DNA of 64,000 nucleotides from an uncultured Thermoanaerobaculia bacterium. GTDB taxonomy: Bacteria > Acidobacteriota > Thermoanaerobaculia > Multivoradales > Multivoraceae. Below the pieces are notes generated by a model. The model searched no databases. It was given only the letters and a program-made list of their open reading frames with translations, and was not told where the DNA came from. Positions within the stretch are counted from its first letter, which is position 1; every line of letters begins with the position of its first letter. The position numbers and the translations under genes are program-made. Shown piece after piece: positions 47,983 to 58,087 of this stretch. Where the stretch lies: the NCBI GenBank assembly GCA_951812325.1, contig OX638294.1:1652859-1716858 (forward strand), read 5' to 3'.

Positions 47983-50004
47983 TCATCTCGCTCCGGATTG
48001 GCCGCCAGTCGCCGATTCCGGCAGTGCAAAGGCGATCAGCTCATCGGGAATCCGGCGGTTGCGGGCGCCGCCGGCGGCGATGACGATGTACTGCCGGCCT
48101 TCGTGCATGTAGGTCATTGGCGGACCGTGCAGCCAGAGGTCGGTTTCCACTTCGGCCAGCACCTCTCCGGTCGCCTTGTCCCAGGCACGCAGGAAGCTGC
48201 CGCTGCTGGTGCGAGGATCGTCCGCGTCGGGCACGGCAAAGAAGCCGATCAGCAGGGTACGGGTGACCAGCAGGCCGCCATCCGCCGGCATGCCGAAGTA
48301 GATGGTGCCCATCTCGCCGAGGTTCAGGTGCGCGATCGCCGGATGGTTCCTGGGGCCGGGTCCGACAGGGACACGCCAGAGGTGTTCACCGCGATTCAAG
48401 TCGATTGCGGTGATCGTCCGGTAGGGCGGCTTCGTCAGCGGCAGGCCCCGCGGGCCGGCCGTGTCGACGTAACCGATCACGTAGCGCCAGTCCGGACCGC
48501 GGGCCCGGTCCGGCTCGATCAGCGACATCCCGGTGGGGCGATTCTGCGACTCGACGAAGAGCACGCCGGTCGTCGGGTCGACGGACGCTCCGGGGTGGTT
48601 CGCGCCGCCGGCGGCCCCCGGTACGACCATCACGCCCTCCTTGCCGCCCTCGCCCCGAACGATCAGGGGCGGGAACATCGGCGCCAGCACCAGCTTCTCG
48701 GCGATCTCGAGTGCCTCCTCGCGCAGTTCCGGCGTCCAGTCGATCAGGTCGTCCTCGCTGACGCCCTGGCGTTCGAACGCCGGCGGCCTGGTAGGGAACG
48801 GCTGGGTCTCCGACAGCTTCTCGCCCGGCACCGTCGACGCATGGTTGACGGGGCGATCCTCGATCGGCCAGACCGGCTCGCCGGTGGCGCGGTCGAAGAC
48901 GTAGGTGAAGCCGGTCTTCGAGACCTGGGCCACGGCCTTGATCAGCTTGCCGCCGACGACGATGTCGAGCAGGTTCGGGGCCGAGGCGATGTCGTAGTCC
49001 CAGATGCCGTGGCGGACGGTCTGGAAGTGCCAGACGCGCTCGCCCGTCTCCGCGTCGACGCAGACCAGGCTCTCGGCGAACAGGTTGTCGCCCGGCCGGT
49101 CGGCCCCGTAGTAGTCGTTCGACGGCGTGCTGGTCGGCAGGTAGACGTATCCCAGCTCGTGGTCCGCGCTCATCGAAGCCCACACGTTCGCGTTGCCGGC
49201 CGTCCGCCAGGACTCGTTCTCCCAGGTCTGGACGCCGAACTCGTCGTCTCGCGGAATCGTGTTGAAACGCCACTTGAACTCGCCCGTGTGAACGTCGTAG
49301 GCGCGCACGTGGCCGGGCGGCGCGTCGCTCCTGATCGAGTAGTCGAAGATCTTCGAGCCGACGATCACGCTGTCGCCCACCACGATCGGCGGTGCGCCGT
49401 GGGTGATGTGCCTGATCGAGTACTCGCCCGGGCCGAGATCGAGCGCCAGGTCGACCACGCCGTCTTCGCCGAAGGCACGGTCGGCCTCGCCGGTGGCGGC
49501 GTCGACGGAGACGAGCTGGCGGCCGATCGTGGCGACGAACAGGCGCTCCTTCTCACCGTCGGTCCAGTACTCGATGCCGCGGGCGCCGACCGGCCGCATC
49601 GTCGTGCCGCCGCGCTCCCAGGTCTTCGGGTTGTAGACCCACTTCTGCTCGCCGGTCGCCGGGTCGAGCAGCGCAACCTGGCCGAGGCTGGTCGGTGCGA
49701 ACAGGCGGCCGCCGACCATCAGAGGCACGGAGCGGAAGAACCCCGTGTCGTATCCCGGCAAGACATCCAGCGGCACTTCGTGGTCCGCCGTGCGCCAACG
49801 CCAGGCGATCTCGAGCCGGCCGAAGTTCGAGCCGTCAATCTGAGTCAGCGGCGAGTAGCGGCTGGAGCTGTGGTCGCCGCCGTGGTGCTGCCACTCGCCG
49901 TGGACCGACCTGCCGTGCTCCCGGGTCTCCGCCCGAACCACGCCTGCAGCCAGGCACATCAGACAGGCGATGCCGAGCGCCGAAGACCGGCGCGCACCGC
50001 TCAT
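47983..50004 (-). CDS. PQQ-dependent dehydrogenase-like propeller protein
   Basis: The product is 673 residues from ATG 50004, chosen because GGAAGG lies 6 bp upstream and a signal (GIACLMCLAAGVVRA) begins the protein. GEWQHHGGDHSSSRYSPLTQ is the usual start of the eight-bladed quinoprotein dehydrogenase propeller. Tryptophan-docking-like repeats follow, such as DPATGEQKWVYN and DAETGERVWHFQ. VRHGIWDYDIASAPNL is a conserved quinoprotein glucose/quinate-dehydrogenase segment. It would oxidise a sugar or alcohol in the periplasm with PQQ. No PQQ biosynthesis genes are in the window. Confidence 0.85.
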   Translation of the reverse strand: MSGARRSSALGIACLMCLAAGVVRAETREHGRSVHGEWQHHGGDHSSSRYSPLTQIDGSNFGRLEIAWRWRTADHEVPLDVLPGYDTGFFRSVPLMVGGRLFAPTSLGQVALLDPATGEQKWVYNPKTWERGGTTMRPVGARGIEYWTDGEKERLFVATIGRQLVSVDAATGEADRAFGEDGVVDLALDLGPGEYSIRHITHGAPPIVVGDSVIVGSKIFDYSIRSDAPPGHVRAYDVHTGEFKWRFNTIPRDDEFGVQTWENESWRTAGNANVWASMSADHELGYVYLPTSTPSNDYYGADRPGDNLFAESLVCVDAETGERVWHFQTVRHGIWDYDIASAPNLLDIVVGGKLIKAVAQVSKTGFTYVFDRATGEPVWPIEDRPVNHASTVPGEKLSETQPFPTRPPAFERQGVSEDDLIDWTPELREEALEIAEKLVLAPMFPPLIVRGEGGKEGVMVVPGAAGGANHPGASVDPTTGVLFVESQNRPTGMSLIEPDRARGPDWRYVIGYVDTAGPRGLPLTKPPYRTITAIDLNRGEHLWRVPVGPGPRNHPAIAHLNLGEMGTIYFGMPADGGLLVTRTLLIGFFAVPDADDPRTSSGSFLRAWDKATGEVLAEVETDLWLHGPPMTYMHEGRQYIVIAAGGARNRRIPDELIAFALPESATGGQSGAR

Positions 50005-50142
50005 CAAGTCCTTCCCAGGGATCTTCGCGTCCGGCGTCATGGCCACTGACACACCTCCAGCGCCCCTCCTCGACAACATGGATGCTGCTAACCTACCGCA
50101 CATTCAGGAGCCGTTGAAGCAACTCGGGAAAGGCAGAACACG

Positions 50143-51480
50143 ATGCCAGAGCAAGAGATGACCCGTCGCAACGTGCTCGGCGCCGCAGCCGCCGGCGCCG
50201 GCTGGATGATCGTTCCCCGCCACGTCCTTGGCCGCGGCATGCCGGCGCCCAGCGACAAGCTGAACATCGCCGCCATCGGCGCCGGCGGCAAGGGCCGCAG
50301 CGACATCGAAGGCGTCTCGAGCGAGAACATCGTCGCCCTCTGCGACATCGACTGGAAGCGCGCCGAGCAGGCGATGACGGCCCACCCCGACGCACCGCGC
50401 TACCACGACTACCGCGAACTGCTTGACCAGCACGCCGACGAACTCGATGCGGTGATGGTGTCGACCGCCGACCACACCCATGCCGTGATCTCCGTCGACG
50501 CGCTTGAGCGCGGTCTCCACGTCTTCACCCAGAAGCCGCTGACGCGCACGATCGGAGAGGCGCGAATGGTCGGCGAGGCCGCGCGCAAGGCCGGCACGGC
50601 GACCCAGATGGGCAACCAGGGCCACGCGGGCGAGGGCTCGCGCCTGATTCGCGAGTGGATCGAGGCGGGCGTGATCGGCGAAGTGAACCGCGTCGAGTAC
50701 TGGACCAACCGGCCGATCTGGCCGCAGGCGATGAAGCGTCCCGAGGAAGTCCACGAGGCGCCGGAGCACGTCGCCTGGGATCTGTGGCTCGGCCCTGCGC
50801 CGGACCGCCCCTACCACCCCGACTACTACCACCCCTTCGCCTGGCGCGGATGGTGGGACTTCGGCACCGGCGCGATCGGCGACATCGCCTGCCACGCGAT
50901 GGACGCCGCGTTCTGGGTCTTCGACCTGCGCGACCCCTCGTCCGTCTACGCCGAATCGACGCCGCTGTTCAAGGAGACCGCCCCGGCCTCGACCCGGATC
51001 ACCTTCGAGTATCCGGCCCGCGGCAACCGGCCGAAGATGACCGTGGTCTGGCGCGACGGCAACCTGACGCCACCGAAGCCGAAGGCGTTCGAGGGCAGGT
51101 GGCCGCCGGGAAGAAGCGGCCAGTTGTTCATCGGCGCCGAGGGCATCATTACAGCCGACATCTACGCCGGCAAGCCGACGATCTACCCGACGAAGCTGCA
51201 CCAGAAGATCGCGAAGAAACCGGTGGCCCAGTCGTACGAGCGGACCGAAGGGCACTACAAGCAGTGGATCGACGCGATCAAGGCGGGGACCACGAACCCC
51301 GAGGGGTCCAACTTCCCCGATCACGCGGGTCCGATGACCGAGACCGCGCTGCTCGGCAACCTGGCGGTCCGCACGCAGCAGGAAATCGTCTGGAACCCGA
51401 AGAAGATGAAGGTGACGAACGGCGTCGACGTACCGCGGGAGTACATCCAGCCGACCTATCGGGACGGCTGGGAGTTGTAG
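50143..51480 (+). CDS. Tat-exported Gfo/Idh/MocA-family oxidoreductase
   Basis: The product is 445 residues. It opens with a Tat signal (TRRNVLGAAAAGAGWMI) and then the Rossmann start KLNIAAIGAGGKGRSDIEG. The family's EKP-like motif appears as HVFTQKPLTRTIGEAR, with Q replacing E before K. The C-terminal part, with the acidic and tryptophan-rich WLGPAPDRPYHPDYYHPFAW, is typical of exported sugar-modifying members. It probably acts on a glycoside with tightly bound NAD. The 38-bp region after the divergent PQQ gene may hold both promoters. Confidence 0.86.
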   Translation: MPEQEMTRRNVLGAAAAGAGWMIVPRHVLGRGMPAPSDKLNIAAIGAGGKGRSDIEGVSSENIVALCDIDWKRAEQAMTAHPDAPRYHDYRELLDQHADELDAVMVSTADHTHAVISVDALERGLHVFTQKPLTRTIGEARMVGEAARKAGTATQMGNQGHAGEGSRLIREWIEAGVIGEVNRVEYWTNRPIWPQAMKRPEEVHEAPEHVAWDLWLGPAPDRPYHPDYYHPFAWRGWWDFGTGAIGDIACHAMDAAFWVFDLRDPSSVYAESTPLFKETAPASTRITFEYPARGNRPKMTVVWRDGNLTPPKPKAFEGRWPPGRSGQLFIGAEGIITADIYAGKPTIYPTKLHQKIAKKPVAQSYERTEGHYKQWIDAIKAGTTNPEGSNFPDHAGPMTETALLGNLAVRTQQEIVWNPKKMKVTNGVDVPREYIQPTYRDGWEL

Positions 51481-51525
51481 CGTCAAGTACTCGAGCACGG
51501 CGTGCTCACTGCCTCCCAGGGCCTT

Positions 51526-51654
51526 GGCAGCCCGTAGCAAGAGTCGCGCTGCATTCGAGCGGTCATGCATCCCGCTCAGCATCGTGCCATCCGTGCGCCC
51601 GATGACGGGCGCACGGACTGGTTCGCGGATGGCGCGGAGCGCGCCACCCGGGTC
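51526..51654 (-). repeat. Dispersed hairpin element, copy 4 (inverted), with an additional shared flank
   Basis: The inverted copy spans 51592-51654. Its hairpin is at 51593-51614: GTGCGCCCG, loop ATGA, CGGGCGCAC, and then GGACTGGTTCGCGGATGGCG. The flank 51526-51591 (GGCAGCCCGTAGCAAGAGTC, then CGCTGCATTCGAGCGG, CATGCATCCCG) is shared with 59241-59300, and a shorter piece with 44091-44126. The element is therefore part of a larger composite. The surrounding 336 bp (51481-51816) hold no gene. Confidence 0.75.
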
Positions 51655-51816
51655 GCTCCTCGGTCACCCTTGTTCCCGGGATTGCGGGCAGCCCGATATG
51701 CTCCCTCGTCGCGCCTTGCGGGACGGGCGCCCGACCGCTCTCGGCGCCACCCGGACTTTCACCACGGGCTGCCAGAGGCCACTGTTCGATGCGGCGTAAC
51801 TGACAGAGGGCCTGCG

Positions 51817-52815
51817 TTGACCGGGCGAGTCTTCCTGGCGTTTTTGGTCGTCCTGGTCGCGACGGCGGCTCACGCGGCCGCGGTCAAGGACGTCCGGTCG
51901 AAGATGGGGTCGCGCTTCGAGATCACCGCGGTACACGATCGGGAGGCTGCGGCACACGAGGCAGTCGAGGCGGCGTGGGCCGAGATCGATCGGCTGGAGG
52001 CGATGATCTCCGGTTGGCGCGAGGACTCCGAGACGTCGGCCGTCAATCGAAGTGCGGGGACCCGTCCGGTGCGGGTCTCGCCGGAGCTGTTCCGGCTGAT
52101 CCGGCGGGCGGTCAAGGTCTCCGAACTGACGGCGGGCGCCTTCGACCTCACCTTCGCCGGGGTCGGCGACCTCTGGGACTTCAGGTCCGGCGAGCCGGCG
52201 GTTCCGGGCAGAGAGCGGATCGCCGCGGCGCTCCGCCATGTCGGCTACCGAAGAATCGTCCTGGACGAGGAGCGGGGGACCGTGTTCCTCGACGATCCGG
52301 GCGCCCGGATCGGGTTCGGGGCGATCGGCAAGGGCTACGCGGCGAACCGGGCCGTGTTCGTGCTCAAGGAGCACGGTGTCCGCGGCGGGTTGGTGAGTGC
52401 CGGCGGCGACCTGGTCGCCTTCGGCCGGCGCGAGGACGGCGAGCCGTGGAGCATCGCGATCGCCCATCCCAGGGACCCGAAGCGGGTGCTCGCGCAGATA
52501 CCGCTGACGGAACAGGCCGTCGTGACGTCAGGTGACTACGAGCAGTACTTCATCCACGATGGCCGGCGCTACTCGCACATCATCGATCCACGCACCGGCT
52601 GGCCGGCCTCGGGTCTGCAGGCGGTCACGGTGATCTGCCCGGACGCGGAACTGGCAGACGCGCTGGCCACGGCGACGTTCGTCCTCGGCCCCGAGGAGGG
52701 ACTCGCGCTGCTCGAGCGGATGGAGGGCGTGGAAGCCCTGTTCGTGACTGAAACAGGAGAAGTGCGCTCAACGTCAAATATACGCAGGCATCTGAAGCAG
52801 GAGGATCAAGGATGA
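51817..52815 (+). CDS. apbE: ApbE-type FAD:protein FMN transferase
   Basis: The product is 332 residues. TTG 51817 is chosen because AGAGGGC lies 6 bp upstream and a signal (VFLAFLVVLVATAAHA) follows at once. ApbE motifs are EIDRLEAMISGWREDSETSA, GAIGKGYAANRAVFVLKEHG, VSAGGDLVAFG and the C-terminal SGDYEQYF with YSHIIDPRTGWP metal site. The family attaches FMN to a threonine of partner proteins. The stop overlaps the ATG of the lipoprotein gene (ATGA). No obvious D-x-x-G-A-T flavinylation site is seen in its neighbours. Confidence 0.9.
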   Translation: MTGRVFLAFLVVLVATAAHAAAVKDVRSKMGSRFEITAVHDREAAAHEAVEAAWAEIDRLEAMISGWREDSETSAVNRSAGTRPVRVSPELFRLIRRAVKVSELTAGAFDLTFAGVGDLWDFRSGEPAVPGRERIAAALRHVGYRRIVLDEERGTVFLDDPGARIGFGAIGKGYAANRAVFVLKEHGVRGGLVSAGGDLVAFGRREDGEPWSIAIAHPRDPKRVLAQIPLTEQAVVTSGDYEQYFIHDGRRYSHIIDPRTGWPASGLQAVTVICPDAELADALATATFVLGPEEGLALLERMEGVEALFVTETGEVRSTSNIRRHLKQEDQG

Positions 52816-53019
52816 AGAATAGAGCCGGAGCGCTCACTGTCGTGGTTCTTTTGGCCGCCCTGACGATGGGCGGCTGCGCCTCATCGCTCGAGCCCTGGGA
52901 GCGGGGCGACCTGGCAGCCACCCCAATGGCCGTCGGCGACGCCGAGTCCCAACGGCCGGAGCGCAGCATCGAGGTCTACCGCGAGGGCGCGGTGGGCGCG
53001 AACGGAGGCAAGTCCGGCG

Positions 53020-53039
<20 letters not shown>
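52812..53039 (+). CDS. DUF4266-type small lipoprotein
   Basis: The product is 75 residues. A lipobox (AALTMGGC) gives a mature peptide of about 55 residues. RGDLAATPMAVGD and the C-terminal GGKSGGGCGCT are the marks of the DUF4266 family. The C-terminal CxC after a glycine run could be a metal or cofactor site. ATG overlaps the apbE stop, and the GTG start of the next gene lies inside its last codons, so all three are coupled. The function is not established. Confidence 0.85.
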
Positions 53040-54402
<1,363 letters not shown>

Positions 54403-54668
54403 ATGCGACGCAACCGCTGCGTCCGCGACGACGGCTTCGAGGCGGTCACGATCTCCTTCGCGGTCGGTACCCGGTTCCGGGGACGGCAGTGAATGCGACG
54501 CAACCGCTGCGTCCGCGACGACGGCTTCGAGGCGGTCACGATCTCCTTCGCGGTCGGTACCCGGTTCCGGGGACGGCAGTGAATGCGACGCAACCGCTGC
54601 GTCCGCGACGACGGCTTCGAGGCGGTCACGATCTCCTTCGCGGTGGGCGCCCGGTTCCGGGGACGGCA
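54403..54668 (+). repeat. 90-bp tandem repeat of the DUF3570 3' end, forming a mini-ORF chain
   Basis: GGACGGCAGTGA recurs at 54391, 54481, 54571 and 54661, a strict 90-bp period. The three extra units each read TGAATGCGACGCAACCGCTG and repeat the last codons of the DUF3570 gene, ending FAVGTRFRGRQ (the last has GARF). In each unit the stop TGA overlaps a new ATG (TGAATG), giving a 29-residue mini-ORF. A second frame, starting at GTG in CAGTGA, stays open through all units into tlpA. Confidence 0.9.
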
Positions 54669-55121
54669 GTGAAGCCGCTCGCCGTCCTGGCGGCGTTGGC
54701 TGTCGCCGCCCCGCTGCCGGCCGTCGCCGCCGACGACGCGCTCGATCTGCTGGCCGCGCCGTCCGACACGTACACCGTGCTCGACTTCGCGGCGTCCTGG
54801 TGCACCCCGTGCTATCGCGCCCTGCCCCGGCTGCAGGCGCTGGCGCGGGAACTGCCGGACCTGCGCGTCGTCGTCGTCAGCGTCGACGAAACCGAGCGCG
54901 GCCGCGACCGCCTGGTGCGCGAACTCGACCTGGAGCTGGAGGTCGTCTGGGACGGCGATCACGCCCTGATCTCGAAGCTCGCCCCGGAGGCCTTCCCCGC
55001 AACCTACGTCCTGGACCCGAGCGGGGAGGTCGTCTATTCCCACCTGGGCTACGACCCGAAGGTCTTCGACGAGTTCGCGGAGGTCGTGCGCGGCCTGCAG
55101 CGCTCGCTTCAGTCGCCCTGA
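54669..55121 (+). CDS. TlpA/thioredoxin-like exported protein
   Basis: The product is 150 residues from GTG 54669, which overlaps the stop at the end of the last 90-bp repeat (GTGA). The signal VLAALAVAAPLPAVAAD is followed by a thioredoxin fold: VLDFAASWCTPCYRALPRLQ has the CxxC site and EAFPATYVLDPSGEVVY holds the cis-proline. It should act as a periplasmic thiol oxidoreductase. Its frame is open upstream through the repeats, so longer forms are possible. It belongs to the apbE-DUF4266-DUF3570 operon. Confidence 0.88.
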   Translation: MKPLAVLAALAVAAPLPAVAADDALDLLAAPSDTYTVLDFAASWCTPCYRALPRLQALARELPDLRVVVVSVDETERGRDRLVRELDLELEVVWDGDHALISKLAPEAFPATYVLDPSGEVVYSHLGYDPKVFDEFAEVVRGLQRSLQSP

Positions 55122-55447
55122 ACCGCAGCCACCGCGGCGTCGCGGTCAGCCACGATGTTCACGATCAGGCTGAAGCCGCTGACTTCGAACAGTTCCTTCA
55201 CCTCGTCGTTCAGACCGCACACCGCGAAGCGTCCGTCCTTCGCCTGCAGGTCCCTCGCCACGACCAGCACCACCCGGAGGCCAGCGCTGCTCATGTAGCG
55301 GGTCCGGCTCAGATCGAGGACCACGTCCTCCGCACCCTTGCCGATGGAGGACATCATCTCCTGCTCCAGGTTCGGCGCGGCGGCGGCGTCGATCCGCCCC
55401 TTCGGGGCCCAGACGACCACGCCGCCTATTTTCGTGCTCTCGATCAC
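55109..55447 (-). CDS. STAS-domain anti-anti-sigma factor-like protein
   Basis: The product is 112 residues from GTG 55447, preceded by GAGGAG. STAS pattern: VVVWAPKGRIDAAAAPNLEQ, DVVLDLSRTRYMSSAGLRVV (with the phosphorylatable serine in the SSAGL loop), and FEVSGFSLIVNI. In partner-switching systems this domain is phosphorylated by an RsbW-like kinase to free or bind a sigma factor. The 3' end overlaps the convergent tlpA gene by 13 bp. It lies 19 bp after the GPP34 gene on the same strand. Confidence 0.9.
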   Translation of the reverse strand: MIESTKIGGVVVWAPKGRIDAAAAPNLEQEMMSSIGKGAEDVVLDLSRTRYMSSAGLRVVLVVARDLQAKDGRFAVCGLNDEVKELFEVSGFSLIVNIVADRDAAVAAVQGD

Positions 55448-55466
55448 GCCAAGTACTCTCCTCGTC

Positions 55467-56144
55467 TCAATAGAAGGGGTGGTGAGCCGTCGCCGTCGCG
55501 GCGGCAATGTCCTGCACGGACTTCCGGATCGCCCGGCCCATCGCCTGACCGATCAGGTCGAAGCCGCGCACCACCTCGATCCGGGCCGCGGCGTGCCGCA
55601 GTTCCTGCGCGCTCAGGATGACCTGGAAGGCGTTCGACGCATCGGCCAGGCAAATCAGGGCGACATCTCTGGGCGCCGGAATCCGGTCGCTCAGGAGCAC
55701 GTCGAGAATCCGCAGCTTGACCTCCCGCTCCTCCCGATCGTCGATCATCGGATAGCGACGGCTGCCGAACACCCACAGGAAGCTCCGATCCTCGACCCGG
55801 AGAATCCCGCGCTCCACGAGACGCTTGAGCGCCGCTTCCTGGATCTCCTTGCTCCGGGCCGAGAGCCGGACCACCCAGGTACGGGGGTCGGCCTCGTCCT
55901 CGGCGCCGGCAATCTCCGCCAGCGGGCCGTCCAGGATCTCCTCGCCGACGGGCGCCGCATCGACGACGACCATCTTCTGCAGGTCGCAGTCCAGCCGCCC
56001 GCGCAGCGCGAGGTCCATCAGGATGGCGCCGGCGATGAGCAGTTCCATCACGTTCGGCGCGACCCGCTTCATCGCGCCGGTGTCGTCGTCCAGGAGGAGG
56101 AGCAGGATCTCCTCCACGAACGTCAGGTGGGGCTTTTGGCTCAC
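55467..56144 (-). CDS. GPP34 (GOLPH3-like) phosphoprotein-family protein
   Basis: The product is 225 residues. It starts HLTFVEEILLLLLDDDTGAM and continues VMELLIAGAILMDLALRGRL, the strong signature of the GPP34 family. In eukaryotes GOLPH3 binds phosphatidylinositol-4-phosphate at the Golgi. Bacterial members are known but their role is not established. It sits between a STAS gene and a nucleobase-type permease gene on the same strand. Confidence 0.85.
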   Translation of the reverse strand: MSQKPHLTFVEEILLLLLDDDTGAMKRVAPNVMELLIAGAILMDLALRGRLDCDLQKMVVVDAAPVGEEILDGPLAEIAGAEDEADPRTWVVRLSARSKEIQEAALKRLVERGILRVEDRSFLWVFGSRRYPMIDDREEREVKLRILDVLLSDRIPAPRDVALICLADASNAFQVILSAQELRHAAARIEVVRGFDLIGQAMGRAIRKSVQDIAAATATAHHPFY

Positions 56145-56308
56145 GTGACCAGCGGCGCTCGCAGTTCGTTTCGCGGAAACCTCATGACCGTCCCGAGCAA
56201 CATCCTACAAGACCAGAAGGTTCGCAGCGGATGGCGCGACGCCGGACGGGATGCACGGGATGCACGACCGCCCGCATGCAGCGCGACTGCCGCCGCGGGC
56301 TTGTCGGT

Positions 56309-58087
56309 TCAGACTCCCGGCGCATCCACCGGGCCGCTCGGTTCGGGCAGGTCGCTGCTGACCGTGACGGTCAGCACGTCGGTGTCGTGGTACTGCTGGT
56401 GTCGCACCGAACTCGACACGTGCCGCAGCAACCGCAGCGACAGCTCGTTCTCGATCGGGGTGGGGGCATCAGACGACATCATGACCAGTCGGTCCTCGAC
56501 GTTGCTGCCGCCGGGCGCCGCGATGAAGTCGAGTTCGGCCGTCTGGCGGTCGACCCGGGCCAACAGGCGCAGGCGGCGTTCGGCGCCGCTCTCTTCCTTC
56601 TCATCCAGCCCCGCAAGGCTGAGGAGCGCCTCCTCACCGGCCGACCAGAGGCGATCGCAGGCCTCGGGCGTCCACCCCGCCCGTTCCGCCAGCGTCTTGA
56701 GAAAGCGGCCGATCCGCGGGACCGACGCAGCCTTCACCGCGACCTCGAGCCGCCGGCGTCGCGGTCCGGTCGACTCGAGAAACGCGGTCAGGCCGATGGC
56801 GGTCAGGCCGCCGGCGGTGATGCCGTTGTCCAGGATCGACGCCGCCCAGCCGCTGAGCTGTTCACTGAAGATGAGGTCGTTCTCGAAGCCGAAGCCGACC
56901 CAGAACGACACGCCGATGACCAGCGCCTTCCGGTAGTCGAGCCCGCCGTGACCGGCGACGCGGGCGCCGAGCATGAACAGGAGGGCGATCAGGACCAGCG
57001 CGTAGGCGCCGACCACGGGGCCGGGAATCGCAACGAGCAGGAAGAGCGCCTTGGGCAGGAAGGCCAGACCGATGAAGATGATCCCGATCCACACGCCGAC
57101 CCGGCGCGAGGCGACGCCGGTGAGCTCGGTGACCGAGATGCTGCTCGAGTAGGTCGTGTTCGGCACGGTGCCGGCGATGCCCGAGAGCAGGTTGCCGAGT
57201 CCGTCGGCGGCGACGGCGCCCTGCACCGCCCGGTAGTCGGGCGCCCGCGATCTCCGCCAGGAGATTCGCTGGATGGCGACGGCATCGCCGATCGTCTCGA
57301 CCGCGCCGATCAACGTCACCATGACGAAGCCCGGCAGCAGCGCCCAGAAGGCCGGGCCTAGAGACAGGTCGAACCCGGGCCAGCCGCCGACAGGAGCGCC
57401 AATCCAGGCGGCTCCGGCCACCTGCTCGAACTGGTAGAGCCCGAGAGGCAAGGCCACGATCGAGCCGGACACGACGCCGGCGACCGGCGCCCCGAGGCGC
57501 CAGATGCCCCTGGCCCGCAGACCCAACGCGATCATCACCGCGAAAGCCACGACGAAGGCGATCGGTCCGGCGCCGGGGACAGCGCTCTCGGGAACCAGGG
57601 TCAGTTGCTGGAAGACGAGCGGCATCACGCTGACCGAGATCAGCATGATCACCGTGCCCGTGACGGTCGTCGTGAACAACCTCCGCAGCAGCAGGAGCCG
57701 CGAGGAGAGCAGAAACTGGAACAGCGACGAGAAGACGACGAGCTTCGCGAGAAGCATCGGGCCGCCCTGGCTCAGGGCGGCGATGCTGACCGCGATGAAC
57801 GCCCCCGAAGTGCCCATGAGCAGGACGTAGCCGGCGCCGATCCGCCACAGACGCACCGCCTGCAGAAGCGACGTGACGCCGCTCACGAACATGGCGGCGA
57901 ACACGGCCCAGGCCATGTACTCGTCGCTCTCCCCGGCGGAACGGATGATGATCACGGGCGTGAGGACGATGCCGGCGGCACACAGGCCCGCGTACTGGAG
58001 ACCCAGCATCGCGGCCAGGATCGTCGGCGGCCGCTCGTCCGCCTGGTAGCGAACGCCCGTGCCGCGGTTGCCTGCGTCTGCGGTCAT
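56309..58087 (-). CDS. NCS2 (xanthine/uracil) permease with C-terminal kinase-like domain
   Basis: The product is 592 residues from ATG 58087, overlapping the upstream stop (ATGA). Residues 20-430 are the nucleobase:cation symporter-2 core, with AVETIGDAVAIQRISWRR and the NTTYSSSISVTELTGVASRR motif. The last 150 residues are soluble: RIGRFLKTLAERAGWTPEAC, LWSAGEEALLSLAG, and LSLRLLRHVSSSVRHQQYHD resemble an RsbW-like HATPase fold, but the N-box asparagine is not seen, so catalysis is doubtful. This fusion suggests a sensor-transporter. Confidence 0.8.
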   Translation of the reverse strand: MTADAGNRGTGVRYQADERPPTILAAMLGLQYAGLCAAGIVLTPVIIIRSAGESDEYMAWAVFAAMFVSGVTSLLQAVRLWRIGAGYVLLMGTSGAFIAVSIAALSQGGPMLLAKLVVFSSLFQFLLSSRLLLLRRLFTTTVTGTVIMLISVSVMPLVFQQLTLVPESAVPGAGPIAFVVAFAVMIALGLRARGIWRLGAPVAGVVSGSIVALPLGLYQFEQVAGAAWIGAPVGGWPGFDLSLGPAFWALLPGFVMVTLIGAVETIGDAVAIQRISWRRSRAPDYRAVQGAVAADGLGNLLSGIAGTVPNTTYSSSISVTELTGVASRRVGVWIGIIFIGLAFLPKALFLLVAIPGPVVGAYALVLIALLFMLGARVAGHGGLDYRKALVIGVSFWVGFGFENDLIFSEQLSGWAASILDNGITAGGLTAIGLTAFLESTGPRRRRLEVAVKAASVPRIGRFLKTLAERAGWTPEACDRLWSAGEEALLSLAGLDEKEESGAERRLRLLARVDRQTAELDFIAAPGGSNVEDRLVMMSSDAPTPIENELSLRLLRHVSSSVRHQQYHDTDVLTVTVSSDLPEPSGPVDAPGV

